A stretch of 64,000 nucleotides of DNA from Streptomyces collinus Tu 365 (lineage in GTDB: Bacteria; Actinomycetota; Actinomycetes; Streptomycetales; Streptomycetaceae), in assembly GCF_000444875.1 (NCBI RefSeq), contig NC_021985.1, positions 1,426,001-1,490,000 on the forward strand. Reading direction: 5' to 3'. Shown piece by piece: positions 46,514 to 54,980 of the stretch (positions within the stretch are counted from its first letter, which is position 1; every line of letters begins with the position of its first letter). Made by a program: the position numbers and the translations under genes. Below the pieces are notes generated by a model. It saw only the letters and a list, made by a program, of their open reading frames with translations, was not told the origin of the DNA and searched no databases.

Positions 46514-46794
46514 CGGAGGGCAGGCTCAGCGCCGTCATCGACTTCGGCACCTCGGGCGTCGGCGACCCCGCCTGCGACCTGGTGATCGCCTGGACGATGT
46601 TCTCGGGCGGGAGCCGGGAGGCGTTCCGTGAGGCGGTCGGCCAGGACGACGGGACCTGGGCCAGGGCCCGCGGCTGGGCCCTGTGGAAGGCGCTGCTGGT
46701 GCTGTCCGGGTGCGTCGGCACGGACGAGGGCCTGGCCGCCGTCCACCGCCGGGTGGTCGACGAGGTCCTCGCCGACCACGCGCGTCACGCGTAG
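46510..46794 (+). pseudogene. C-terminal remnant of an aminoglycoside phosphotransferase family gene
   Basis: 94 codons encode RLSAVIDFGTSGVGDPACDL and later WARARGWALWKALLVLSG, the metal-binding and C-terminal parts of an APH/choline-kinase-fold enzyme. The N-lobe and the catalytic HGD motif, which should precede by some 200 residues, are absent. A GTG exists at 46510, but a protein from it could not bind ATP. Truncation by deletion is the simplest reading. Confidence 0.72.
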
Positions 46795-46931
46795 TCCGCG
46801 CCCGACGGGCACGCCGTCCCCCGGCCCGCACACCCTCCCCCGGCCCGGACACCTCGGGCAACCGCACGCCGTCCCGCGGCCCGGGAGCCGGGCGCGCGGG
46901 ACGGTGGGGTGCCGGCGGTGGGTGCGGCAGG

Positions 46932-47405
46932 TCAGAGGGTCGTGCCGGGGTTGCCGGGGCGGATGCGGCCGCGCCAGGCACCGCTCTCGCCGTGCTGCTC
47001 GATGTAGTCCTTGAAGCGGTGCAGGTCGCCCTTGACCCGCCGGTCGATCACACCGAGCATGTCGCCGCTCTTCTCGGCGATGCCGCTGGGCTCGATCTCC
47101 ATGGTGAGTTCCACCCGGGTGTGACCGTCGTCCAGGCGCTCGAACCGTACCGACCCGCGCTGCTGGGTGTCGCCGTCGACGGCCCGCCAGGTGATCCGGT
47201 CGTCGGGCAGCTGGTCGACGATCTCGGTGTCGAACTCGCGCCGCACTCCGCCGATCTTGGTGGTCCAGTGGTTGTGCCGGTCGTCGAGCTGCCGGACCTC
47301 CTCGACGCCCTCCATGAAGTTCGGGAAGTCCTCGAACTGGGTCCACTGGTTGTAGGCGGTGTGGACGGGGACGTCGACGTCGACGGATTTCCTGACCGTG
47401 CTCAT
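46932..47405 (-). CDS. SRPBCC family protein (polyketide cyclase/dehydrase-like)
   Basis: 157 residues from ATG 47405 with AAGGAGG upstream. The START/SRPBCC helix-grip fold is indicated by SVDVDVPVHTAYNQWTQFEDFPNFM (cited in part, ~8-32), WTTKIGGVRREFDTEIVDQ and WRAVDGDTQQRGSVRFERL. These cyclase/dehydrase-like proteins in streptomycetes often bind lipids and respond to stress; catalytic residues are not evident. A 10-bp hairpin lies 26 bp upstream of the start. Confidence 0.92.
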   Translation of the reverse strand: MSTVRKSVDVDVPVHTAYNQWTQFEDFPNFMEGVEEVRQLDDRHNHWTTKIGGVRREFDTEIVDQLPDDRITWRAVDGDTQQRGSVRFERLDDGHTRVELTMEIEPSGIAEKSGDMLGVIDRRVKGDLHRFKDYIEQHGESGAWRGRIRPGNPGTTL

Positions 47406-47430
47406 GTCTGCCTCCTTGCCGCGGTCCAGG

Positions 47431-47459
47431 GCACCGGGCCGACCGCTGCGGCCCGGTGC
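47431..47459 (-). promoter_or_regulatory. Hairpin upstream of SRPBCC gene
   Basis: GCACCGGGCC and GGCCCGGTGC form a perfect 10-bp inverted repeat with a 9-base loop, ending 26 bp before the SRPBCC start codon. It may be an operator or a leader hairpin in the transcript. No T-run follows, so termination is unlikely. Confidence 0.45.
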
Positions 47460-47905
47460 GCGTGTGCGGCACCGGGTACCCGGATGAGCCACGGAAAGAC
47501 CTCCGCACGCACGGTGACCGGCCCGACGCGCTGTGACAGGGCCGGAGCCCCGAGGTGCCGCGACAGGACCGGGGCCCGCCGCGCCGGAGTCGAGGGCACG
47601 CTGTGACAGGGCCGAGGGCCCGCTGTGCCCCCGCTGCGGCCCCCATTCGGGTGATCCGTCCTGGGGCCCGCCGCCCCCGGGGGCCCGGGAACACGGGCCC
47701 GTCCGGCGTTCCCCGGCCGAACGGGCGGCCGGTGCGAAGTGGCAGGGCGCCAGGAGCCGACCGAGACTGAACGCGGCGGTTCGTGATCAGCAAGGAACAC
47801 GCGCCTCGAGCCCGACGGCTCGGTGGTCCTGCCTTCTGTGTCCGAGGTCCCCGGAACCCGCCACCGGTGGCTCTCGGCGACCCAGACGTCCTCCCAGGAG
47901 TTCGC
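47460..47905. other. Intergenic stretch upstream of the biosynthetic operon
   Basis: About 446 bp without a convincing gene. It contains the upstream region of the Pls/PosA-type gene (ribosome binding site CAGGAG before ATG 47906) and a 16-bp direct repeat CGCTGTGACAGGGCCG at 47529 and 47598. The promoter of the biosynthetic operon must lie here but cannot be placed. Confidence 0.5.
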
Positions 47906-50545
47906 ATGGTGGAGCAGTCCTCCGAGGTCCACATAGCCGGGCCGGGTGACATGACCGGGCCGGGCGAACGCGCCGTCACCGCACGGAGCGACGCCGCCCC
48001 GGCGGGGACCGGCATCGAGAGAGCGCTCGCGGAGACCCTGGCCGATGTGATCAAGACGGAGCGGGTCGCGGTCGACGGTCACTTCTTCGACGACCTCGGT
48101 GCCAACTCCCTGGTCATGGCCCAGTTCTGCGCACGGGTCAGGAAGCGGGCCGACCTGCCGTCGCCGTCCATGAAGGACATCTACCGGCACCCCACGATCC
48201 GGAGCCTGGCGGCCGCCCTCGCGCAGTCCGCCCCGGTCGCCCCGCCGGTCTCCGCACCGGCCGCCGAACCGTCGGCGCCGGCGCACCAGCCGCCCCCGGG
48301 GACGTCGACGGACACGCACCGGCCGCACCATCTGCTCTGCGGCACGGCCCAGTTGCTCTTCTTCCTGGCCTACTCCGTGGTCGCCGGGTACGTCACCGCG
48401 AGCGGCTACGAGTGGATCGCCACCGGTTCCGGTCCGGCCGACGTCTATCTGCGTTCCCTCGTCTTCGGCGACCTCGGGTTCGTCGCGCTGTGCGCGTTCC
48501 CGGTCCTCGCCAAATGGGTGCTCGTCGGGCGCTGGAAGCCGGGCGACTTCCCCGTCTGGAGCCTGCCGTACCTGCGCTTCTGGCTCGTGAAGGTGCTGCT
48601 GCACGCGAATCCCGTGCTGCTCTTCATCGGGAATCCGCTGTACGTGCTGTACCTGCGGGCGCTGGGCGCGCGGATCGGCAAGGGCGTCACGATCCTGTCC
48701 CACTCCGTGCCGGTCTGCACCGACCTGCTGACGATCGGCTCGGGCACGGTGATCCGCAAGGACTCCTTCTTCCTCGGCTACCGGGCGCACGCGGGACGCA
48801 TCCAGACGGGCCGTGTCACCTTCGGCCGCGACGCGTTCGTCGGCGAGAAGACCGTGGTGGACATCGACGCCTCCATCGGCGACGGCGCCCAGCTCGGCCA
48901 CTCGTCCGCCCTGCACCGCGGCCAGGCGGTCCCGGACGGCGCGCGCTGGCACGGATCGCCGGCCCAGCCCGCCGACACCGACTACCTGCGGGTCCCCGCG
49001 GCCCCCTGCGGCTCCGCCCGCCGGACCTGGTTCGGCCTGGTCACGCTGGTGCAACTGTTCCTGCTGTACATCCCGCTGGCCGTGGGCGGGGTGTACATCC
49101 TGTTCACCGCCGTACCGGCCATCGGCAAGCGGCTGGACCCCCAGACGGCCGCGCTGTCCCGGCCGGAGCTGGTCACCGACGCGCTGACCCTGTCGCTGGC
49201 CCTGTTCAGCGGCTTCGTGATCCTCGGCCTCGTCGCCCTGTACACCGTGCCGCGCCTGCTGGCCCTGTTCGTCCGCCCCGACCGGGTGTACCCGCTCTAC
49301 GGCTTCCACTACGCGGCACACCGGGCGACGGCCCGCATGACGAACATCAGGTTCTTCGCCTGGCTGTGCGGCGACAGTTCGTACATCGTGCACTACCTCC
49401 GCGGGCTCGGTTACGACCTGTCGCGGGTCGAGCAGACCGGGTCGAACTTCGGCACCGAGGTGCAGCACGAGACCCCCCTGCTGGTCTCGGTCGGCAGCGG
49501 GACGATGATCGCCGACGGCCTCTCCGTGGTGAACGCGGACTACTCCAGCACCTCGTTCCGGCTGTCCCGGGCGTCGATCGGCGCGCACAACTTCCTGGGC
49601 AACAACATCGCCTACCCCTCCGGTGGCCGGACGGGCGACGACTGCCTGCTCGCGACGAAGGTGATGGTGCCGATCGACGGCGAGGTCCGCACGGGCGTGG
49701 GGCTGCTCGGCTCGCCGTGCTTCGAGATCCCCCGCTCGGTGGACCGGGACACCCGGTTCGACCACCTGCGCACCGGCCGCACCCATGTCCGCCGGCTCGC
49801 CGCGAAGAACCGCTACAACCTGCGCTCGATGGCCCTGATGCTCTTCGTACGGTGGCTGCACACCTTCGCGCTCACGCTGTTCGCGCTCGTCTCCGTGGAC
49901 CTGTACGGCGTGCTCGGGCACGTGGTGATCGCCGGCTACCTGGCGATCACGCTCGTGTTCTCCACCGCCTACTACATCCTGCTGGAGCGCTGCATCACCT
50001 CGTTCCGGGCCCTGCGTCCCCGGCTGTGCTCCATCTACGAGCCGTACTTCTGGTGGCACGAACGGCTGTGGAAGGTACCGGACCGGCACCTCAACATCTT
50101 CAACGGGACGCCCTTCAAGACCCTGGTCTGGCGGCTGCTCGGGGTGCGCATCGGGCGCGCGGTCTTCGACGACGGCTGCTACATGACCGAGCGGACGCTG
50201 ACCACCATCGGTGACGGCTGCACCCTGAACGTCGGCAGCAAGGTCCAGTGCCACTCGCAGGAGGACGGCACCTTCAAGTCCGACGTCACCACGCTCGGGG
50301 CCGGCTGCACGCTGGGCGTCGGCTCCCACGTGCACTACGGCGTGACGATCGGCGACGGCGCGGTGCTGGCGCCCGACTCCTTCCTGATGAAGGGCGAGGA
50401 GATGCCCGCGTACGCCCGGTGGGGCGGCAACCCCGCCGTCGACATGCCGGACCCGGCGGAGCAGCACTCCGGCGTCGGCCGGGGCACGGCCCCGGCCGGC
50501 ACCCTCACGGCCGGCAGCGACGCCCGCGCGCCGAGCAAGAGCTGA
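47906..50545 (+). CDS. Pls/PosA-type membrane synthetase lacking an adenylation domain
   Basis: 879 residues from ATG 47906. A thiolation domain (~35-108) has the phosphopantetheine serine in DLGANSL (Ser68). It is followed by membrane helices and left-handed beta-helix acyltransferase-like modules (ALGARIGKGVTILSHSVPV, VGSGTMIADGLSVVNADYSS, LGVRIGRAVFDDGCYM, VGSHVHYGVTIGDGAVLAPD). The epsilon-polylysine synthetase Pls has an adenylation domain, a thiolation domain, six membrane helices and three tandem C domains; here the adenylation part is missing. The amino acid must therefore be activated in trans, most simply by the NRPS encoded 67 bp downstream. It is probably membrane-bound and makes amide bonds between diamino acids. 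Confidence 0.92.
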   Translation: MVEQSSEVHIAGPGDMTGPGERAVTARSDAAPAGTGIERALAETLADVIKTERVAVDGHFFDDLGANSLVMAQFCARVRKRADLPSPSMKDIYRHPTIRSLAAALAQSAPVAPPVSAPAAEPSAPAHQPPPGTSTDTHRPHHLLCGTAQLLFFLAYSVVAGYVTASGYEWIATGSGPADVYLRSLVFGDLGFVALCAFPVLAKWVLVGRWKPGDFPVWSLPYLRFWLVKVLLHANPVLLFIGNPLYVLYLRALGARIGKGVTILSHSVPVCTDLLTIGSGTVIRKDSFFLGYRAHAGRIQTGRVTFGRDAFVGEKTVVDIDASIGDGAQLGHSSALHRGQAVPDGARWHGSPAQPADTDYLRVPAAPCGSARRTWFGLVTLVQLFLLYIPLAVGGVYILFTAVPAIGKRLDPQTAALSRPELVTDALTLSLALFSGFVILGLVALYTVPRLLALFVRPDRVYPLYGFHYAAHRATARMTNIRFFAWLCGDSSYIVHYLRGLGYDLSRVEQTGSNFGTEVQHETPLLVSVGSGTMIADGLSVVNADYSSTSFRLSRASIGAHNFLGNNIAYPSGGRTGDDCLLATKVMVPIDGEVRTGVGLLGSPCFEIPRSVDRDTRFDHLRTGRTHVRRLAAKNRYNLRSMALMLFVRWLHTFALTLFALVSVDLYGVLGHVVIAGYLAITLVFSTAYYILLERCITSFRALRPRLCSIYEPYFWWHERLWKVPDRHLNIFNGTPFKTLVWRLLGVRIGRAVFDDGCYMTERTLTTIGDGCTLNVGSKVQCHSQEDGTFKSDVTTLGAGCTLGVGSHVHYGVTIGDGAVLAPDSFLMKGEEMPAYARWGGNPAVDMPDPAEQHSGVGRGTAPAGTLTAGSDARAPSKS

Positions 50546-50612
50546 CGACCCGTGACCGACGACCGAGAGCCGACTACCGAGCCGACGACCGAGAGCTGAG
50601 GAAGGCCATTCG

Positions 50613-53600
50613 ATGGGAACGCACGTGGAAGCGGACCGCGAGTTCTGGCGCGGGGTGCTGACGGCCGGCGGCGCCACCGCGGTGCCGCGGTGGGTGCGGC
50701 GGCCCGTCCCGGGCACGGCCGAGCACGAGGTCGTGGTCCCGGACGGCGTGACGGACGCGGCGCGGGCGCTGGAGCGGCGCCTCGGCGTGCCGGTCAGCGC
50801 GCTGCTGCTGGCCGCCCACGCCAAGGTGCTGGCCGTGCTGTCCGGCGAGCCCGAGGTGGTGACCGGGTACGCCGCCGGGGTGCGCGGGGAGCCGCTGCCG
50901 TGCCGCCTGGTGGTGCCCGCCGGGTCGTGGAGCGCGCTGGTCTCGGCCGCGCGGCACGCCGAGGCCGAGGTGCTGGCCCACCGGGAGTACCCGGTGGAGG
51001 AGCTGCGCCGTGAACTGGGCGCGGCGGAGCCGCCGTACGAGGTGGTCTGCGGTCCGATGGAGGCCGCGGACACCCCGGCCGGCCGCGGCGCCCTGCATGT
51101 GCGGTGGTCCGACCGGGACGGCCGGCTCAGGCTGCGCCTGCGCTACCGCACCGACCTGCTGGACGCCGGGGCGGCCGCCCGGATCGGCGGCTACCACCTG
51201 ACGGCGCTGCGGCTGATGACCGCCGACGTGGACGCCGAGCACGCGCGGCAGAGCCTGTTGTCCGCCGACGAGGTGCGCGAGCAGCTGGACGGGCTGGCCG
51301 GGCCGCACCGGCCGCTGCCGGACGCCCGCGCCCATGAGCTGTTCGAGGCGCGGGTGCGCGAGCGTCCCGGCGCGGTGGCGGCCGTGCACGGTGAGCGGGA
51401 GTGGACGTACGCGGAACTCAACGCGCGCGCCAACCGGCTGGCCCGGGCGCTGCTGGAGCGGGGGCTGGGCCGCGAGGACGTGGTCGCGGTGGTGACCGAG
51501 CGCAATCTGGACTGGCTGGCGGCCACGCTGGCGGTGTTCAAGGCGGGCGGTGTGTACCTGCCGGTCGAGCCGCACTTCCCGGCCGAACGCGTGGCCGCGA
51601 CGCTGTCCCGGGCGGGCTGCCGGCTGGTGCTGACCGAGGCGGGCAGCACCGGCACCCTCGACGAGGCGCTGGCCACCCTGCCCGGGACGCGCCGGCTGCT
51701 GATCCACGACGCGTACGCCGAACCGCACGCCGACGGCGATCTCGGTGTCCGGGTCGACGCCGGCCAGCTCGCGTACATCTACTTCACGTCCGGCTCCACG
51801 GGCGAGCCCAAGGGGGCGATGTGCGAGCACGCGGGCATGCTCAACCACCTCCACGCCAAGATCGACGACCTGGGGATCGGCGAGGGCTGCGTGGTGGCGC
51901 AGACCGCGCCGCAGTGCTTCGACATCTCGCTGTGGCAGCTGGTGTCCGCGCTGCTGGTGGGCGGGCGGACGCTGCTGGTCGGCCAGGACGTGGTCGTGGA
52001 CGTGGAGCGGTTCGTGGACACGCTGGTGCGCGGCCGGGTCGCCGTGGCCCAGCTCGTGCCCTCCTACCTGGAGGTCGTCGCCTCGTACCTGGAACGGCAC
52101 CCGCGCCCGCTGCCCGACCTGCGGTACGTGTCGGTGACCGGCGAGGCGCTCAAACGGGAGCTGGCCCAGCGCTGGTTCGCGCTCCAGCCGGGGATCGCCC
52201 TGGTCAACGCCTACGGGCTGACCGAGACGTCGGACGACACCAACCACGAGGTGATGACCGAGGTGCCCGAGCGGGTGCTGCTGGGCCGGGCGGTCAACAA
52301 CGTGCGCGTGTACGTGGTGGACGAGCACCTGGCCCTGGTGCCGCTCGGCGCCCCGGGTCTGATCGCGTTCGCCGGTGTCTGCGTGGGCCGCGGGTACGTC
52401 AACGATCCCGAGCGGACCCGCGAGGCGTACCGGGAGGACCCGTTCCGGCCGGGCGAGCGGCTGTACCTCGGCGGTGACTGGGGGCGCTGGCAGCCCGGCG
52501 GCAAGCTGGAGTTCCTCGGCCGGCGGGACAACCAGGTCAAGATCCGCGGCTTCCGCATCGAGATCGGCGAGATCGAGAACGCCCTGCTGCGGGTGGCCGG
52601 GGTGCGGGACGGCTCGGTGGTCTGCGCCGAGCGGGCCGACGGCGGCAAACACCTGATCGCCTTCTACACGGGCGAGGCGCGGGAGCCGGAGACACTGCGC
52701 GCGGCTCTCGGCCGGGTGCTGCCCGCCTACATGGTCCCCTCGGCCTTCCACCGGCGGGACGGCCTGCCGCTGACCGCCAACGGCAAGACCGACCGCAAGG
52801 CGCTGACCGCGCTGGCCGAACGCACCGCGCCGGACGACGGGGCCGGCGCGCCGGCGGAGCCGGACCGCGCCCCGCGTACACCGACCGAGCGGAAGCTGGC
52901 CGCGGCCTGGGCCGACGTGCTGGGCGTGCCCGAGCACCGGATCGGCCGGCAGGACCACTTCTTCGAGTCCGGCGGCACCTCCCTGTCGGCCGTACGGCTC
53001 ACCATCGCGCTCGACCGCGCGGTGTCCTTGAAGGACATCACCCGGCACCCGGTCCTCGCCGACCTGGCCGTCCTGTTCGACGGCACGGCACGGCAGCGTC
53101 CTGAGCTGCTGCAACCTCTGTCGCGGCCGGGCGGCGCGCCGGAGTGCACGCTGGTGTGCTTCCCCTACGCGGGCGGCAACGCGGTGAACTACCAGCCGAT
53201 GGCGAGCGCGCTGGCGGACAGCGGCATCGCGGTCCTCGCGGTGGACCTGCCCGGGCACGACCTGGCGGACCGGCACGAGCCTTTCGCGTCGATCGCGAAG
53301 GTCGCGGAGCGGGTCGCCGACGAGATCACCGCGCGCGGCCCGGGCCGGGTGATGCTGTGGGGCCACTCGTCGGGCGCGGCCGCGGCGCTGGAGACGGCGC
53401 GGCGGCTGCGGGAGCGCGGGGTGGAGGTGACCCGGGTGTTCATCGGCGCGCAGCTGCTCGGCACCGCCGCCGAGCGGCGTGCCGCCATCGGTGAACTGAC
53501 CGGCGGCAGCGACGCCGAGATCGCCGCGCGGCTGACCGCCGACAGCGGCTACACCGAGCTGGCCGAGCTGAACGCCGGGCACGCCGAGCACATCGGGGCC

Positions 53601-53876
53601 GCCTACCGGCACGACTGCGTGTCCGCGCACCGCTGGTTCTGCGAGGCGCTGGAGGGCGTGCCGCCGGACCGGCTGGGCGTGCCGGTCTCGGTGGTCGTCG
53701 CCGCCGACGACCCGCACACCGCGGGGCACGCCGCGCACCACCGGGACTGGCTGCTGCTGGCCGAGCAGGTGGACCTGCACGAACTCGCCGACGGTGGCCA
53801 CTACTTCCCCCGCACCCGGCCGGCCGAGGCGGCACAGGCCGTCCTGGGCGTCGTGGCCCCGCTGGCCCCGTCCTGA
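50613..53876 (+). CDS. NRPS module: half-condensation, adenylation, carrier, thioesterase
   Basis: 1,087 residues from ATG 50613 with GAGGAAGG upstream. Residues ~1-215 match only the C-terminal lobe of a condensation domain, and the HHxxxDG motif is absent. The adenylation domain (~230-735) has YFTSGSTGEPKGAM, the core FDISLWQL, NAYGLTET and YLGGDWGRW. By eye the eight-residue pocket reads D-I-W-Q-S-T-A-D, with an acidic last position that would suit a basic side chain. The carrier serine is in FFESGGTSLSAV (~789). The thioesterase has GHSSGAAAAL (~917) and DGGHYFP. The A domain probably loads 2,3-diaminopropionate; this rests on neighbouring sbnA and sbnB. Confidence 0.93.
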   Translation: MGTHVEADREFWRGVLTAGGATAVPRWVRRPVPGTAEHEVVVPDGVTDAARALERRLGVPVSALLLAAHAKVLAVLSGEPEVVTGYAAGVRGEPLPCRLVVPAGSWSALVSAARHAEAEVLAHREYPVEELRRELGAAEPPYEVVCGPMEAADTPAGRGALHVRWSDRDGRLRLRLRYRTDLLDAGAAARIGGYHLTALRLMTADVDAEHARQSLLSADEVREQLDGLAGPHRPLPDARAHELFEARVRERPGAVAAVHGEREWTYAELNARANRLARALLERGLGREDVVAVVTERNLDWLAATLAVFKAGGVYLPVEPHFPAERVAATLSRAGCRLVLTEAGSTGTLDEALATLPGTRRLLIHDAYAEPHADGDLGVRVDAGQLAYIYFTSGSTGEPKGAMCEHAGMLNHLHAKIDDLGIGEGCVVAQTAPQCFDISLWQLVSALLVGGRTLLVGQDVVVDVERFVDTLVRGRVAVAQLVPSYLEVVASYLERHPRPLPDLRYVSVTGEALKRELAQRWFALQPGIALVNAYGLTETSDDTNHEVMTEVPERVLLGRAVNNVRVYVVDEHLALVPLGAPGLIAFAGVCVGRGYVNDPERTREAYREDPFRPGERLYLGGDWGRWQPGGKLEFLGRRDNQVKIRGFRIEIGEIENALLRVAGVRDGSVVCAERADGGKHLIAFYTGEAREPETLRAALGRVLPAYMVPSAFHRRDGLPLTANGKTDRKALTALAERTAPDDGAGAPAEPDRAPRTPTERKLAAAWADVLGVPEHRIGRQDHFFESGGTSLSAVRLTIALDRAVSLKDITRHPVLADLAVLFDGTARQRPELLQPLSRPGGAPECTLVCFPYAGGNAVNYQPMASALADSGIAVLAVDLPGHDLADRHEPFASIAKVAERVADEITARGPGRVMLWGHSSGAAAALETARRLRERGVEVTRVFIGAQLLGTAAERRAAIGELTGGSDAEIAARLTADSGYTELAELNAGHAEHIGAAYRHDCVSAHRWFCEALEGVPPDRLGVPVSVVVAADDPHTAGHAAHHRDWLLLAEQVDLHELADGGHYFPRTRPAEAAQAVLGVVAPLAPS

Positions 53877-53902
53877 GCCCGGAGTCCCGAGCCATGAGCC
53901 CC

Positions 53903-53945
53903 GAGTCCTGAGCCGAGAGTCCTGAGCCGAGAGTCCTGAGCCGCG
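53903..53945. repeat. 14-bp tandem repeat in operon spacer
   Basis: GAGTCCTGAGCCGA is present twice exactly and a third time with the last positions changed, within the 99-bp spacer between the NRPS and dioxygenase genes. A related pattern (GACGACCGAGAGC) repeats in the 67-bp spacer at 50546-50612. Confidence 0.7.
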
Positions 53946-53975
53946 ACGGAAGACACAACGGAAAGGGAGACCGAC

Positions 53976-54980
53976 ATGTCGTCCTCACCCCTGGCAGCAC
54001 CCCTCGACGTGGAGCTGCGGCCGGACAGACCCGCGGTCCTGCACGTCGATCCCCCACCGGACCTGCCGGGCTGGGCGGCCGCGCACCGCGAGTCGCTGCG
54101 CGCGCTGATCACCGAGCACGGAGCGCTGGTCGTGCGCGGCCTCGGGCTGCGCGAGGCGCCGCAGACCGGTGCCGTGTTCACGGGCCTCGCCGGTGAACTG
54201 ATGGCGGAGCGGGAGGCGTTCGCGCCGCGCGACGCCTACGGGCAGGGGGTGTACTCCTCCACGGCCTGGCCGGCCAACCAGCCGATGTGCATGCACCACG
54301 AACTGAGCTACACGCTGGAGGTCCCCGGCCTCCTGCTGTTCGCGTGCCTGACGGCGCCCGAGCAGGGCGGGGCGACCGCGGTGGCCGACGCCGAGGCGGT
54401 GCTGGGTGCCCTGCCCGCCGCGCTGGTGGAGCGGTTCGAGCGGGAGGGCTGGCTGCTGACCCGCACCTACAACGACGAGATCGGCGCCTCCCTCGCGGAG
54501 TCGTTCGGCACGGACGACCGCGCCGCGATCGAGCGCTACTGCCGCGAGCGGGCCATCGACTTCACCTGGCGGGCCGACGGCTCGCTGCGCACCGAGCAGC
54601 GCCGCAGCGCCGTCGTACGCCACCCGCTCACGGGCCGGCGGTGCTGGTTCAACCAGATCGCCTTCCTCAACGAGTGGACGCTGGACCCGGAAGTGCGCGA
54701 GTACATGACGGACGTCTACGGCGAGGACGGGCTGCCCTTCAACACCCGTTACGGGGACGGCAGCCCGATCGGCGAGGAGGTCGTCCAGCTGCTCAACGCC
54801 ACCTACGAGGCGCACACCCGCCGCGAGCCCTGGCAGGCCGGTGACCTGATGCTCGTCGACAACATCCGCACCGCGCACAGCCGGGAGCCCTTCACCGGCG
54901 AGCGCAGGGTGCTGGTCGGCATGGCCGGGCCACGCCGCCTGGACGACGGCCTCCCGACCCCGGAGGCGAGCCGGCGATGA
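53976..54980 (+). CDS. SyrP-like Fe(II)/2-oxoglutarate dioxygenase (TauD/TfdA family)
   Basis: 334 residues from ATG 53976 with AAAGGGAGA upstream. The facial triad is visible as HHE at 107-109 (H-x-E) and His301 in NIRTAHSREPF; the 2-oxoglutarate arginine follows in GERRVLVGM. The H-x-E form, the segment CLTAPEQGGATAVADA and the block HPLTGRRCWFNQIAFLNEW match the SyrP-like branch, which beta-hydroxylates amino acids bound to NRPS carrier domains. In this operon a carrier-bound diaminopropionyl group is the likely substrate, by inference. The stop overlaps sbnB by 4 bp. Confidence 0.9.
   Translation: MSSSPLAAPLDVELRPDRPAVLHVDPPPDLPGWAAAHRESLRALITEHGALVVRGLGLREAPQTGAVFTGLAGELMAEREAFAPRDAYGQGVYSSTAWPANQPMCMHHELSYTLEVPGLLLFACLTAPEQGGATAVADAEAVLGALPAALVERFEREGWLLTRTYNDEIGASLAESFGTDDRAAIERYCRERAIDFTWRADGSLRTEQRRSAVVRHPLTGRRCWFNQIAFLNEWTLDPEVREYMTDVYGEDGLPFNTRYGDGSPIGEEVVQLLNATYEAHTRREPWQAGDLMLVDNIRTAHSREPFTGERRVLVGMAGPRRLDDGLPTPEASRR

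Noticed and set aside
53881-53975. Transcription terminator between the NRPS and dioxygenase genes.
   Set aside because: The spacer is direct repeats without a stable inverted repeat; the operon most likely continues through it.
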